The notes under the pieces: model-generated
What the model was told of the DNA's origin: nothing
What the model saw: only the letters and a program-made list of their open reading frames with translations
The model's database searches: none
Translations under genes and position numbers: made by a program
Assembly (NCBI GenBank): GCA_963727575.1
Contig: CAVSIA010000011.1
Location: forward strand, 1 to 64,000
Direction: 5' to 3'
DNA: 64,000 bases
From: JAHQVI01 sp963727575
GTDB lineage: Bacteria > Pseudomonadota > Alphaproteobacteria > Rhizobiales > Rhodomicrobiaceae
Part shown: positions 37,145-48,258 of the stretch, piece after piece
Numbering within the stretch: the first letter of the stretch is position 1
Layout: the number at the start of each line of letters is the position of its first letter

Positions 37145-38176
37145 TCAATCGTCGTCTTCGCAGAGCGTTCCTGCCATCCGGCAGACCACGCCGTCCGCGG
37201 CATGCTCCAGAGTGATCGTGCCGCCGATTTCTTGAGCGAGGATGTTGGTCAGCATCACGGTGCCGAAGCCCCGGCGCTCCGGTGTCTGCACTGAGGGCCC
37301 GTCGCGTTCGCGCCAGATCAGACGGAAAGCGCCGTCATCTGATGGATCATGTGACCACTCCACGTCGACCGAGCCGCTCTGATTGGAAAGCGCCCCGTAT
37401 TTGGCGGCGTTGGTGGCGAGCTCATGGATTGCCATGGCAAAGGCCTGCGCCTGGCGCGCCGAGATCTGCACAGCCGGTCCCCGCAAGATGATCGGCGGGC
37501 CGCCGCAATCGCTGTAACCGAACGGCCTGAGCGCCTGGCTCAAAACGGCGCGCAACTTCGTGCCGGCCCATTTGTCGCCGACGAGCAGGTCGTGAACATG
37601 GGCCATGGCGCCGATGCGAGCCGAGAAGTCGTCATGCGCTTCTTTCATGGTCTTGGTCTCGACCATCGATTGGCGCGCGATGGCCTGGATCGTCGCCAGC
37701 GAATTTTTGACGCGGTGATCGAGCTCCCGTAGCAGGACTTCGCTGTGCCGGTCCGCCTGGTGTTTGGCGGTCACATCGACGGCATTCTGCAGGACGAAAG
37801 CGATCTCGCCGCCATCATCGGCGATCGGCGTATGCGAGCAGGTCCAGACGATGTTCCTGACGCCGGACGGCTCGTCCGGTGCGGGAACGGAAAATGGCTC
37901 GGTGGTCAGCACGTTCGCTTCGCCCGCCAAAGCGCGCTCAAAGGCGGATTTGAACAGGGCCATCCGGTCCGGGGATTCGGGGAACGCGTCGAACACGTAT
38001 CGGTTCTGAAGGTCGGAAAGCGTCCGCGCCGTCGTGCGCAGATAGGCTTCGTTGGCGTAAACGATGGTCAGTTGCCGGTCCATGACCATCAGCGGCGTGG
38101 GCACCGCGGCAAAAACACTGTGAAAGTTCAAAGCGCCCGGCGGCGGTCCATCCATGAGCTTCGGCGTTTCGTCCAT
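37145..38176 (-). CDS. PAS-containing HWE/HisKA_2-type histidine kinase
   Basis: 343 residues from ATG 38176; an upstream TTG at 38206 is less likely. A PAS domain (about 20-130, FAAVPTPLMVMDRQLTIVYA, ending VDVTAKHQADRHSE) is followed by the HWE-type phosphoacceptor LLRELDHRVKNSLATIQAIA and the kinase block HELATNAAKYGALSNQSG. No membrane segment, so it is a soluble sensor. The H-box ELDHRVKN and the Asn block without an F-box are typical of alphaproteobacteria, where such kinases drive the general stress response or light signalling. No adjacent regulator gene. Confidence 0.9.
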   Translation of the reverse strand: MDETPKLMDGPPPGALNFHSVFAAVPTPLMVMDRQLTIVYANEAYLRTTARTLSDLQNRYVFDAFPESPDRMALFKSAFERALAGEANVLTTEPFSVPAPDEPSGVRNIVWTCSHTPIADDGGEIAFVLQNAVDVTAKHQADRHSEVLLRELDHRVKNSLATIQAIARQSMVETKTMKEAHDDFSARIGAMAHVHDLLVGDKWAGTKLRAVLSQALRPFGYSDCGGPPIILRGPAVQISARQAQAFAMAIHELATNAAKYGALSNQSGSVDVEWSHDPSDDGAFRLIWRERDGPSVQTPERRGFGTVMLTNILAQEIGGTITLEHAADGVVCRMAGTLCEDDD

Positions 38177-38358
38177 GCTGCCCGCAATTCCTCCGATTTG
38201 GCGCAACCGATCACAGACCGTCCTATTTGCATGATCGAAGGCGTCTCGTCCATATGATACAAGTCATGCAATCGGAAGCGCCAGGGCAGTGTCTTTCGCC
38301 CCCGCGCCGCTGGGCCGCGCAGCCGGAGTTTCCGGGCCCTTGGCGCAGGCGCCGGAGT

Positions 38359-39417
38359 TCAGCCCTTCTTGGACGCTGCCGCGGTCTTGCGCGGATTGCC
38401 GAGCCGCTTCAGCGCCGCAACTTCCCGCGCCCATTCCTGGAACGGCCGTGCCGGCGTGCCGCCCATCTTGGCGCCTCGCTCCACGTCGGCTTTCACATGC
38501 GCCATGCCGGCGATCTGGGCGCCGCTGCCCACCTTGATGTGGCCGAGCACGCCTGACTGCGCGCCCATGACGACGAAATCGCCCAACTCGGACGAGCCGG
38601 CAATTCCGGTTTGTGCCACAATGACGCAATGGCGGCCGATGACGACATTGTGCGCGATCTGGACGAGGTTATCGATCTTGGTCCCCTCTCCGATGACCGT
38701 ATTCGACAGGGACCCGCGATCGATCGTGGAGTTGGCGCCGATTTCGACATTGTCACCGATGATGACGCTGCCGATCTGCGGCACCTTGAGATGCCCCTTG
38801 GCGCTCATGGCGAAGCCGAAGCCGTCCTGGCCGATGCGCGCGCCCGAGTGAATGATCACCTCGTTGCCGACCAGCGCATGGGTCACGCAGGCATGTGCGC
38901 CGACATAGCAATCGGCGCCGAGCACGACCCGGAAGCCGACCACGGCGCCGGCGGCAACGATGGTTCCGCGCCCGATCACCGCCTCCCGCCCGATCACGGC
39001 GCCCGGCTCGATGACGGCCCCTTCGGCGATCTGCGCGCTTGGGTGAATGAGGCCACCGTTTCCTTCGGCCGCGGTGCCGGCCGCCTTGCTGCGCAGCGAA
39101 TCCGGATAAAACAGGCATAGCGCCCGGGCGAACGCGGCATAGGGCACGGGCGTCGTCAGCATTGCCGTGCCGCCGGGAACGTGCGTCTCGTCAGCGCCCG
39201 AAAGGATGCATGCCCGCGCCTTCGTGCTGGAAAGCTGCATCAGGTATTTGCGGTTTTCGAAGAAGGACAGGTCGCTGGTCCCAGCGTCGCGCAAAGGGCG
39301 CACGTCCTCGATCAGGCTGGAGCCATCGGCACGGTCGGCCAGCTCGGCCCCGATGGTCTCGGCAATCACTCCCAGCGGGAACGGTCCCGCCCGATGGAAG
39401 AAGCCTGCATGTTCCAT
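38359..39417 (-). CDS. lpxD: UDP-3-O-acylglucosamine N-acyltransferase
   Basis: 352 residues. LpxD adds the N-linked hydroxyacyl chain in lipid A synthesis. The N-terminal uridine-binding domain has DLSFFENRKYLMQL. The rest is a left-handed beta-helix of hexapeptide repeats (GAVIGREAVIGRGTIVAAG, GDNVEIGANSTIDRG). The catalytic His is in NLVQIAHNVVIG. Start ATG 39417 with AGGAG upstream. It stands alone here, not in the usual bamA-lpxD-fabZ-lpxA cluster, so it may be a second copy. Confidence 0.92.
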   Translation of the reverse strand: MEHAGFFHRAGPFPLGVIAETIGAELADRADGSSLIEDVRPLRDAGTSDLSFFENRKYLMQLSSTKARACILSGADETHVPGGTAMLTTPVPYAAFARALCLFYPDSLRSKAAGTAAEGNGGLIHPSAQIAEGAVIEPGAVIGREAVIGRGTIVAAGAVVGFRVVLGADCYVGAHACVTHALVGNEVIIHSGARIGQDGFGFAMSAKGHLKVPQIGSVIIGDNVEIGANSTIDRGSLSNTVIGEGTKIDNLVQIAHNVVIGRHCVIVAQTGIAGSSELGDFVVMGAQSGVLGHIKVGSGAQIAGMAHVKADVERGAKMGGTPARPFQEWAREVAALKRLGNPRKTAAASKKG

Positions 39418-40153
39418 TTTCGCTCCTTGGACGGACCCGGTGCCGTCGCTTGCGGTGGAGGGTTGAGGGGCGGACAGGCGAAAAGGCAAAAGCTGCGGCC
39501 GCGCGCGGCCCGGCGGGCATGCCGAACCCGGTTTCGGGCCGGGGTCATGGCTCGGTATTGCCAAAATCCGTCGATGGAGCAAGGGGCCAGATATCGCGGC
39601 CTTTCAAAACAGCACAACGAAGGAACCGGCGGCGGCCATTGCGCGCATCGTCCGTGCAACACATCGGCAAGTCAGTCCGAATGGAGCGGCCGGTCTCGTC
39701 CGCGGATTGCGGCAGTTGCGAAGGAAAGCGGGCCGGTAAAGTTAGAGCGTTGCGTCACCGAGCGCATTTACGCACCCATAATCGCTCGATTTAACGCAAT
39801 GATTGCGTGACCATCCATACCACGCCCGGGCGCGAAGCGGAAGACCGATGCCCCCGCCGCGCGGACGCCTGGGGATGGCCTGTTCGCTCCGTGGCTGCGT
39901 CCCAAGGCGACAGCGGGAAGAGGCGAACCGGGGCGGTTCATATTCGGGCTCGCCAAAACACCGTCTGCATGCGAGACTCCTTGTGAAACCGGGCGTTGGC
40001 CGTCCTTGCGACAGGCGAATATGAGCCCTCATTATCCGCGGACCTGACCCCTGCGCGCTTTCCTTCCGATCCGGAGACGTGACGATACAGCCGGACGGCA
40101 ATGTTTGCGCACATGCATAGACCGGCCCGCCAGCCCATCAGAGCGGACGAATC
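39418..40153. other. Intergenic region
   Basis: 736 bp between the divergent lpxD and transglutaminase genes. Short open frames here have no protein-like text. TTGCGTCACC (39750-39759) and TTGCGTGACC (~39804) are near-direct repeats, and TCATATTCG (~39938) is matched by its reverse complement near 40016. Neither has an assigned role. Confidence 0.45.
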
Positions 40154-40978
40154 ATGCGCATTAGACTTGGTTGCGAGATGAGCTTCGAGTTTCCGCAGGT
40201 CACGCCGCTCATTGCCACGCTGAATGTGCATTTCTCGCGGGTATCCGACCTCGAACGGCCCGATCATCTGGTTACCTCGCCGACCGTGCCCGTCGAAGGG
40301 TATCGCGACAGCTTCGGCAATTGGTGCAACCGCCTGGTCGCACCGCCCGGACGCTTCACCCTGGGCACCGATACCGTAATCCGGGACGCAGGACGGCCAG
40401 ATATCGCCAAACTGAATGCGTTGCAACATCAGGTCCAGCATCTGCCGGGCGAGACGCTGCAATTCCTGCTCGCCAGCCGCTATTGCGAGACGGACCGCCT
40501 GTCCGATCAGGCCTGGTCGATCTTCAAGGAAACGCCGCTCGGCTGGCCACGCGTCCAGGCCATCTGTGACTTTGTGCACAATCACATCACGTTCGGCTAT
40601 GCCCATGCCCGCGCCACGCGCACGGCCGCGGAAGCCTTCGCCGAGGGGCGGGGCGTGTGCCGGGACTTTGCGCATCTCGCCATCACTTTCTGCCGTTGCC
40701 TCAACATTCCGGCGCGCTACTGCACCGGCTATGTCAGCGATATCGGCCTGCCGCCGCCCTATGAACCGATGGATTTCGCCGCCTGGATGGAGGTCTATCT
40801 CGGCGGCGAATGGCACACATTCGATCCGCGCAACAACGCGCCGCGCGTCGGACGGGTGCTCATCGCCTGCGGGCGCGACGCCGCCGACGTACCGCTTACC
40901 CACATCTTCGGCCCGAACACCTTGTCGGCGTTCCGCGTTTGGACGGATGAAGCGCCCCCGGCGGCGGGCACGCCTTAG
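40154..40978 (+). CDS. Transglutaminase-like (papain-fold) protein
   Basis: 274 residues. N-terminal beta-rich domain typical of bacterial transglutaminase-like proteases, then the core with catalytic Cys in EGRGVCRDFAHLAITFCR and the Asp in EWHTFDPRNNAPR. In the block that usually carries the catalytic His (D-F-H-A-W) this protein has MDFAAWMEVYLGGEWHTFD, with Ala at the His position. The only nearby His is eleven residues on. Some members of this subfamily share that change, so activity is uncertain. No signal peptide. Confidence 0.87.
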   Translation: MRIRLGCEMSFEFPQVTPLIATLNVHFSRVSDLERPDHLVTSPTVPVEGYRDSFGNWCNRLVAPPGRFTLGTDTVIRDAGRPDIAKLNALQHQVQHLPGETLQFLLASRYCETDRLSDQAWSIFKETPLGWPRVQAICDFVHNHITFGYAHARATRTAAEAFAEGRGVCRDFAHLAITFCRCLNIPARYCTGYVSDIGLPPPYEPMDFAAWMEVYLGGEWHTFDPRNNAPRVGRVLIACGRDAADVPLTHIFGPNTLSAFRVWTDEAPPAAGTP

Positions 40979-41015
40979 CGCATCGGATCGCAAAGCATGT
41001 CCCAGCCGCGTCCGT

Positions 41016-43486
41016 TCAGCCGGCGTCGAGCGTCATCATGACGTCGCGCAGCGTCGCCAGCAGATCTCCGCTTTCGCGCAGATGCCCCGCTTCCGCGTCC
41101 AGGACGATGCCGAAGGCGCGCTTCTTGAACGCGATCATCTCGCGGGCGCTGCTGCCTGCGAGGCCCGCAGCGTCGCAGACGATGTCGATCAGCCGGTCGA
41201 TCGCATGCAGGCGGCCGAGGAGATAGTCGTTCTCGCGATATGCGCGCGACAGGAATGCAGCGAAGCTGCCGAGTCCTGCGCCTTTGACATCGGTCAGCGC
41301 GTCGACATCCGAAAGCGTGTGGGCGTCCTTGGAACTGATGCGGTCGACGAGGATCTCGTGGAATTCGCCGGTTTGCCGCGTGGTGGTGATCGGAAGCGTC
41401 AGCACGTCCCAATAGGGAAAGCCGAGATAGTTCACCAGGACCTCGCGGCGTGCCTCGGCCTGCCATTCCGCCGGGTCCAGCGCGGCGATGATCAGATCGA
41501 TATCGTGGGTGCTGGTGCCGAGATGGATCGCCGAGGCGATGCTCTCGGTGAGGTCCGACAGATCCGCCGTGTGGCGATCGAGGATCTCGGCGGCGACAGC
41601 CGGCAACGCGCGCGCGTCGGTGCTGGCGTCATGCTCTGAGAATATCCCCCGGGCCAGACCGCGCGTTTCCGCGTTGACGACCTGAGGCGAGCAGCGACGG
41701 TTGAGAGTGTCGAGGCAGGCGTAGAAATCGCGTTTCAGCCGATCGACGGCCTGGAGATCCAGACCGGCAAAGCGCTTCTCGTCGAGCTGGTAAAGTCGGT
41801 TCTGTCCCTCGATCATGAAGGTCAGGCGGCGCTTGCGATAGTCGACATCGAAGGCGAGAAGGAACCGCGCGGCGCGGGAGAGCGGCACCGTGCTCTGGCC
41901 GTCGGTTTCGATTTCATCTTCGGTGCCATCCGAAATCAGCCCGGTCCGTGCCGCCCAGGCATCGACAGTCGCGGCGATAAGGCCATGCCGCCGCGATTGC
42001 GGATCCGCGCCACACAGGTCGCCGATCAGCCGGGTGACGAAAGCAAGCACCGTCGTCAGCTTCAGCCGGACATAGCTCTGATAGGCAAAACCCGCATCCC
42101 GCGCCACCCGCGCGTTGACCTGCTGACGCCAGGTCCTGATTTGCTCCACGGCAACGAACCAGTCGATCGGCGCGGCGGTCGCCTCCGTCACCAGACGCGT
42201 GACGCGCGGACGGGCGTCGTCGATCACGCCGCGCAGCCGCCGGACGCGATCGTTGAAGGCGATCACCCAGTCGAGTTCGTCCGCGACCGGCTGGTTGCGC
42301 GGCAGGTCGGAGAGCGATCCCTTGATCACCGAAAACAGGCTCGGCACAGCGCGGAGCGGTCTCGGCGGTGCACGGCCGGGATTGGGATCGATATAGACGA
42401 GGCGGCGGTCCACCTGCCGATACGCTTTCCGGTCGTGCAACGCTGCGATCGCCTCCCGGAACGGCCGATTATTCAGCACGGCGCCGTCGATGAAGCAGGC
42501 ATTGACGGGGTCGATCCCTGCCTGCAGATGCGGGGCAAAGCTCTGGCGCAGGAATTGCTCGCGGCGTGGCCATGAGATACCTCGTTGCGTCAGGACATGG
42601 TCCATCTCCGCGATCCGCGCCGGCGGAAAGATGCCGGGAAAGGACGACGTCGCCCGTGCCGCGAAAGCGAGCGCGGCGGCATTCTCCATATCGAAATCGC
42701 TGGCCTCCAATCCGCTCTGGTTTCGCCTGTACTGAAACCGCAGGACGTGGCGATGCTCGCGCTCCTGGATGATCGGCGGGTCGTGAATCGGAATGGGATG
42801 GAGGTGTCCGTGAAAGTCGGTGAGCGAGACGAACAGGTCGAGCTTGTGGCCGGACGGCAGCAGCGACGCGCCGGGACGGGTCGGTGGTCCCATCACGGTC
42901 ACCGCGTCTAGCATCAGCGACGACATCCGCGCGCCGTCCAGCGGCGGCTTGAACCAGCGCGACCGGACGAACAGCGAAAGGTTCCGCCGCACCTCGGCGT
43001 CCTTGATCGAAGGCAGCAGGCCCGTCGCCGCCGCCCCCCAGAACAGCGGCTTCAGCGCCAGCTTGCTCCAGCGCCCCAGCGCGCGCGTCGGCGGCGAGCA
43101 GGACGTTGACGTCGGCATTGGCGAGCCACAGATCGCGTAAGCGGCTGGATCGGGAGGTCGTGAGCGATGGCGCGGCCGAGCATGGCCCCGTTGATGCCGC
43201 CGGCCGATGCGCCCGCGATTACATCGACGATGATGCGCAGATCCATGTGCCGTCCGATTTCGCGCAGCACGTCGAAATAGACCGCTTCGGTGTCGTGTTC
43301 GTGGCCTGGATTGCGAACGGTCTCGAAGAAGGATGTGCGAAGGCGCGCGTCGCGGTCCTTGATGGCGTGCAGCGCGGCCGACGCGCGGACCAGCTTCAGG
43401 ATCTCTTTGCTGATGCCGTGCATGTACACGGCCAGCGAGACGCCGCCGAAGCAGACCAGGGCAATGCGCAGCTCCTTTTCCCTCAC
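41016..43486 (-). CDS. Patatin-like phospholipase with DUF3376, two frameshifts
   Basis: About 823 residues. The N-terminal patatin domain starts at ATG 43486 (LRIALVCFGGVSLAVYMHGI, an oxyanion-hole region) and reaches the nucleophile elbow GASAGG. The frame then changes near 43135 and again near 43088, one extra base each, before the long C-terminal part. The catalytic Asp lies in FIDGAVLNNRPF. The C-terminal half is the DUF3376-type helical region of unknown role. Related proteins hydrolyse membrane phospholipids. It sits alone. Confidence 0.84.
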
Positions 43487-43616
43487 GAGAACTCCTCACC
43501 CGCCGCCATGGGGCGGACTTGCCAGACCCGGCGCGTTGGGCATGTGTCGAGCGGGGAGCTTGTCGCGCGCAGCTTGCACGGGCCTAGCGGCTCGCTGCCG
43601 GGATCGAGGGCTGCGC

Positions 43617-46005
43617 CTACAATGCCCAGTGCAGGGCGACGATGATGGCGTTGTAGGTCGCGTGCGCGGCCATCGGGCCGATCAGCAGGCGGGTGCGCCC
43701 GTAGACGAGCGCCGTCACCACGCCCAGGCCGAACACCGGGATGACCGACATCGGCGGGTGGACGATGGCGAAGATTGCCGCGCTCGCCAGCACGGATGCG
43801 GCGGGCGTCGTGGAGCGTCGCAAGCCTCCGAAGATCAGGCCGCGAAAAATGAACTCTTCGAATATCGGAGCCGCGCAGACCGCGAGCACGGCAAAGAGCG
43901 CGACGTCATGCGCATCGGGTAACGCCGTCTGCCGGGAAAACAAGGACATCTCGAGCGCGATCTTCAGATAGATGAAGGCGGCTAAGGCCGCGACGATGCC
44001 GCCGGCCACGCCCAGCGCCGCCGCTTTGAGCGCGCCGCTGCCGAAGGTCCTCGGCACGCCTTCCGACTTCAGCCGCCAGAACGCCAGCCGCATGATGACG
44101 AAGGTCGTCCCGCCGGCGATGGTGAAGGCGACCAGCAGATGGAACGCCGTCAGCTCGCCGCCGCCGAACGAAGCCTGGACGATCGTCACGACGCCCTGCA
44201 GCACGAAGAACAGCAGTGCGGCGATGAGGCCGTCCGACACCGATACCCGCGCGGGCGGCGATACGGTCGGATCGAGCAGGAAGGGCAGGTGGTCGCGCGC
44301 CTTCTGCCAGAGGGCGAGCGCCAGCAATGCGGTCAGGACGAGCAGGCCGAGCCGCTGCCAATGGCTGCTCGCATAGACCGAATAGATGTAGGTCGAGCTG
44401 AGCAGCATGTAGAGATAAGTATAGCTGATCTTCACGCGCCGCTGGACCTGCTGGGCGAGCGGGTCGCAGGCGAATACGCCGAGCGAGGTGGCGATGGTGG
44501 CGAAGATCGGGATGCCGAGGAAGACAAGCACGGCGCCGGTCAGCAGTCCCACCGACGGTGTGCCGTCGAAGGCGAGAACGGCGCCGAAAATCACAAGCGG
44601 ATAGAGGAGGCACAGCCCTCCCCAAAGCACCGCCTTCTGCCGAAGCACCAATTCCAGCGACTGCGGAACGCTGTAGAGGATCCATAGCGCCTGGCCTTCT
44701 GCGTTCAGGGTCTGGAAGGCGGAAAACATCAGCGCATAGGCCGAAATGCCGAATGCGATCGAGGCGACGATCTCCGGGTGGTCGGCAATCGAGGACAGGA
44801 ACGCCGTCCCGCTGGTGTTGAAGAAGATCTGCGCGCTGATCATGGCAACCGGCATGATCAGCGTCTGAACGAGGAAATTGCGATCCCGTCCCAACAGGCG
44901 AAGTTCACGCGCCTGAATCGGCGTCAGCAGCCATCGTGCGCCGGCGCGCCCTGGGGCAGCAGCGGGGGAGGCGCGGCGCGCCCGTTCGTGCCGGCCGCTT
45001 TCGCGCGCGCCGCCCGCGACGATGCCGAAGCGGAGCTCGCGTTTCAGCAGGTAAATTGTGGCCAGCGCGAAGGCGAGCGCTTCCAGCACCAGCAGCGCAA
45101 ACGCCTGAGCGCCGGCGAGCGGTGTGGCCGCCGCGACGGTCTGAATGGCAAGACCCGGCGGCAGCCAGAAGGCCCAGCCCGGCAGAGAGTGCGCCCAGCC
45201 GAGAACGATGGTGCCCTTGGACGGCATTGCCGGGCGAGATTGCGAGATAGAGCGCTCCGGCGGCGATGACCGTGATGGCTGCCTGAAAGTTGCGCAGTTG
45301 CGCAGGCCGCAGCCGCAGGCGAAGTCCGGTGTCGCAGATCGTCTGCACGGCGGCCGCGATCATCATGAGCGGAATCGCCGCAACGAGACCGACGAGCGGG
45401 GCCGCGCCGCGATAACCTGCGTCCCAGGCGATGATGAGCAGCAACGGCCAGAGTGCGGGCAGGCCCATCGGATTGGTCGCGCCCCGTGCCGCGATGCGCG
45501 CCGCAAGCAGCGTCGAAAGCTGAACCGGCAGGGTTACGAGCCATTCCAGGTCCCAATCCGGTCGCGCGAGCTCGCCGTTGCCGATCGCCAGCAGCGTCGA
45601 TGCGAGCAAAAGCAGCGCGGTGACGATCGTCGCAGCCTTCAGCACGTTCGGCGCCAGCGTGAAGCCGGGCACTGGGGCGAGCGGCGCATGCACGGGCCTG
45701 GCGGTCTCGTGCACCCTTCTCGCTGCGAGCGGCGCGGTTACCGCGACGGAGCCCAGTTCCTCGCCCATATGTGTAACGGTCTGGCGCGCAAGACTGAAAA
45801 ACCCGAAGACGACGGAGAGCGCGACCAGGCCGCCGATCAGCCAGCTCCGGCGCGGCTTCCCGGCCGTTGCCTGACGCTTGGAACTGACCGGCTTGCGTCG
45901 GAGGAAACGGAACCCGGCCATCATTTGCCGGCCGAAGCGGAGGATCTGCAGGCGCAGAAGCAGCAAGGATGCGCGGGAAAAGCCGGCCGGCCGATTGGCG
46001 ATCAT
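43617..46005 (-). CDS. ABC-2 type exporter permease fused to a CPBP intramembrane protease, one frameshift
   Basis: About 795 residues in two frames: N-terminal part from ATG 46005 (to about 45228), C-terminal part from there to 43617. The middle contains the ABC permease helices (LTPIQARELRLLGRDRNFLV, FNTSGTAFLSSIADHPEIVA). The last ~200 residues are a CPBP (CAAX-type) protease domain with the EE motif in APIFEEFIFRGLIFGGLRR and a conserved His in AAHATYNAIIVA. The upstream ATP-binding gene ends 10 bp before, so they form one exporter. A natural fusion of permease and protease is known in some bacteria; substrate not inferable. Confidence 0.82.
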
Positions 46006-46015
46006 GACCGTGGCC

Positions 46016-46780
46016 TCACATCGCAGCCTGAAGTGGAACGTCCTCGCCCGCCGCCTCGGTCAGCTTGAGGAAGACCTCCTCCAGTGAGCCTCCAGCCGGC
46101 AGATTGGTCTGCAATTCCGCAAGCGCACCGAGCCCGACCAACTCCCCGTTGTGGATGATGCCGAGGCGGGTGCACAGCCGCTCGGCCATGTCGAGCAGAT
46201 GCGTCGACAGGAAGATCGTTTTCCCATCCGCCGCACAGCGGTTGAGGCGGGCCTGCACCTCGCGTGCGGCGCGCGGGTCGAGGCCGTTGGTCGGCTCGTC
46301 GAGAATGAGCACCTGCGGGTCGTGAATCAGCGCACAGGCAAGGCCCAGCTTCTTCTTCATGCCCATCGAATAGTTGACCGCATATTCCTCGGATGCGTCG
46401 TCGAGGGCGAATTCGGCGAGCAGCCGTTCCGCGTTCCGCCTGGCGTCCGCGCGCGCCTGGCCATGCATCTCGCCGACGAATTCCAGGATCTCGCGGCCGC
46501 GGAGAAAATCGTAGAACAGCGGCGAATCCGGGAGATAGCCGACGTGGCGCTTCACCTCGACCCGGTCCTGCTGACAGTCGAGGCCGGCGACGCTGACACG
46601 CCCGCTCGATGGAACGAGGATGCCCATCATCATGCGGATCGTCGTGGTCTTGCCTGCGCCGTTCGGTCCGAGAAAGCCGAACACCTCGCCGCGTCCGACT
46701 GAGAAAGTCAGATCGCGCACGGCATCGACCTCGCCATACGCCTTACTCAGAGCTTCGAAATCGATCATGCCCTTCTCCAT
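46016..46780 (-). CDS. ABC transporter ATP-binding protein
   Basis: 254 residues from ATG 46780 (or ATG 46768). Walker A GPNGAGKT, Q-loop region VGYLPDSPLFYDF, signature NYSMGMKKKLGLACAL (SMGMK replacing LSGGQ, as in NatA-type exporters), Walker B VLILDEPTNGLD and switch His in FLSTHLLD. Drives the fused permease encoded immediately downstream. NatA/CcmA-type exporter ATPase. Confidence 0.92.
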   Translation of the reverse strand: MEKGMIDFEALSKAYGEVDAVRDLTFSVGRGEVFGFLGPNGAGKTTTIRMMMGILVPSSGRVSVAGLDCQQDRVEVKRHVGYLPDSPLFYDFLRGREILEFVGEMHGQARADARRNAERLLAEFALDDASEEYAVNYSMGMKKKLGLACALIHDPQVLILDEPTNGLDPRAAREVQARLNRCAADGKTIFLSTHLLDMAERLCTRLGIIHNGELVGLGALAELQTNLPAGGSLEEVFLKLTEAAGEDVPLQAAM

Positions 46781-46998
46781 ATCAGCGCGCAGCACGAGAC
46801 ATATCGCGAATGCCGCCATGCTTGGAAGTCCGGTCTGATCGCCAGCGGCTTGATGCTGCTTTGTGGTCCGGTCGCGCCAATTCCGGGGCGCCGGGCCTGG
46901 CGGAACGAGACGCAATCTATAGCTTGTCGAGGCGGCGCGCGGAATGGTTCATCGAAATCGGCATTCGCTTTGATTTCCGCTTGCCCAGCCAAACCGGA

Positions 46999-48258
46999 TC
47001 AGCCTTGGCGCAATGCCAGCGTCCCGACCGCGGCCGCCAGGCGCCTAACGCCCTCGGCGAGACGCTCGGGTGGATTGAGGGTGAAGTTTATGCGGATCGC
47101 GCGCCGGTCTTGTCCTGCTGGGTCGAACACGCTGCTCGGGGAGATACACGTCCCTTCCCGCATGGCTGCCGACAAGAGCCGGTCCGTATCGAGCGAGGGG
47201 TCCCGTGCCACGGCCCATACGAACATGCCGCCGGTCGGCACCTCCCAGTCGAACCAATCCGCCATGTGCGCGCTCAAGGCGGCGCAGAGCGCATCGCGCC
47301 GTTCGCGGTAGAGATCGAGGATCAGCGGCTGCGTGCGCTCGACCAGTCCGCTCTCGAACGCAGCCAGTGCGATCCGCTGGGTCAGGCCGCTCGTGCAGAG
47401 GTCGGAGCCCTGCTTGGCAAGCGTCAGGGCTTCGATCATCTCGCGCGCCGCGATCACCCAACCGATCCGGAGCCCGGGCGCGATCTCCTTCGAATGCGTA
47501 CCCAGATAGACGACCGGGCCGTCATTGCATCCCGTTCCGGATTTTTGCCCGGAAAGCGTGATCATTCGCGGAAGCGGCGCGCCGTCGTAATAGAGCGTTC
47601 CGTAGGGGTCGTCCTCGATGAGCCAGACGCCGGTCCGGCGCGCCGCGTCGACGAGCGCCTGACGCATCGGCGTTCCCACCAGGATGCCCGTGGGATTGGA
47701 GAAATTGGGGACTGTGTAGGCGAATTTCGCGCCTCGGAGGGCCGCTTCGGGATCGAAGCCGGGCTCCTCCAGCCGCAGATTGCGGAATGTCGGGCTGCGC
47801 GGCCTCCAGGCGTCGAGAGCGCCGAGATAGGTCGGGAATTGTCCGGCGATCAGCCCGCCCTCGTCCAGAAGCACTTTGCCGATCAGGTCGAGGCCCTGCA
47901 TTCCCCCAGAGGTAACGAGCACGTTCTCGCGCCCAAGCCGGAGCCCCGGCGTGCTGAAACGCTCGGCGATCGAGTCGCGCAGGTCCGGCAATCCTTCGAT
48001 CGGGCCGTATCCGAGGGTCTCAGCCGGATATCGCTCGATGACCCGCTGCGACAGGGCGGCCAGCCCCGCGGCCGGATATGTCTCCGGTGCCGGCAATCCA
48101 CCAGCCATGTTGATCAGCCCCGGAATACGGCCGGCGGCCAGGAACATCCGCGTGACCTCGTTCGTGGTGCCCAGCCAGCGAGCGAAGGCCGGGCGCGGTG
48201 CTCGGCCGGGGTCCGTGCGAAAGGGGGAGGTTTCGGTCATGGAGATTTTATCCGGCAT
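46999..48258 (-). CDS. PLP-dependent aminotransferase (MocR/2-aminoadipate type)
   Basis: 419 residues, or 413 if it starts at ATG 48240. The text FARWLGTTNEVTRMFLAAGR then NMAGGLPAPETYP is the N-terminal signature of the LysN/2-aminoadipate aminotransferase group. SNPTG is in TVPNFSNPTGILVG and WLIEDDPYGTLYYDG follows. The PLP lysine is in YLGTHSKEIAPGLRIGW. No N-terminal DNA-binding wHTH domain, so an enzyme not a regulator. No operon partner. Confidence 0.9.
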   Translation of the reverse strand: MPDKISMTETSPFRTDPGRAPRPAFARWLGTTNEVTRMFLAAGRIPGLINMAGGLPAPETYPAAGLAALSQRVIERYPAETLGYGPIEGLPDLRDSIAERFSTPGLRLGRENVLVTSGGMQGLDLIGKVLLDEGGLIAGQFPTYLGALDAWRPRSPTFRNLRLEEPGFDPEAALRGAKFAYTVPNFSNPTGILVGTPMRQALVDAARRTGVWLIEDDPYGTLYYDGAPLPRMITLSGQKSGTGCNDGPVVYLGTHSKEIAPGLRIGWVIAAREMIEALTLAKQGSDLCTSGLTQRIALAAFESGLVERTQPLILDLYRERRDALCAALSAHMADWFDWEVPTGGMFVWAVARDPSLDTDRLLSAAMREGTCISPSSVFDPAGQDRRAIRINFTLNPPERLAEGVRRLAAAVGTLALRQG

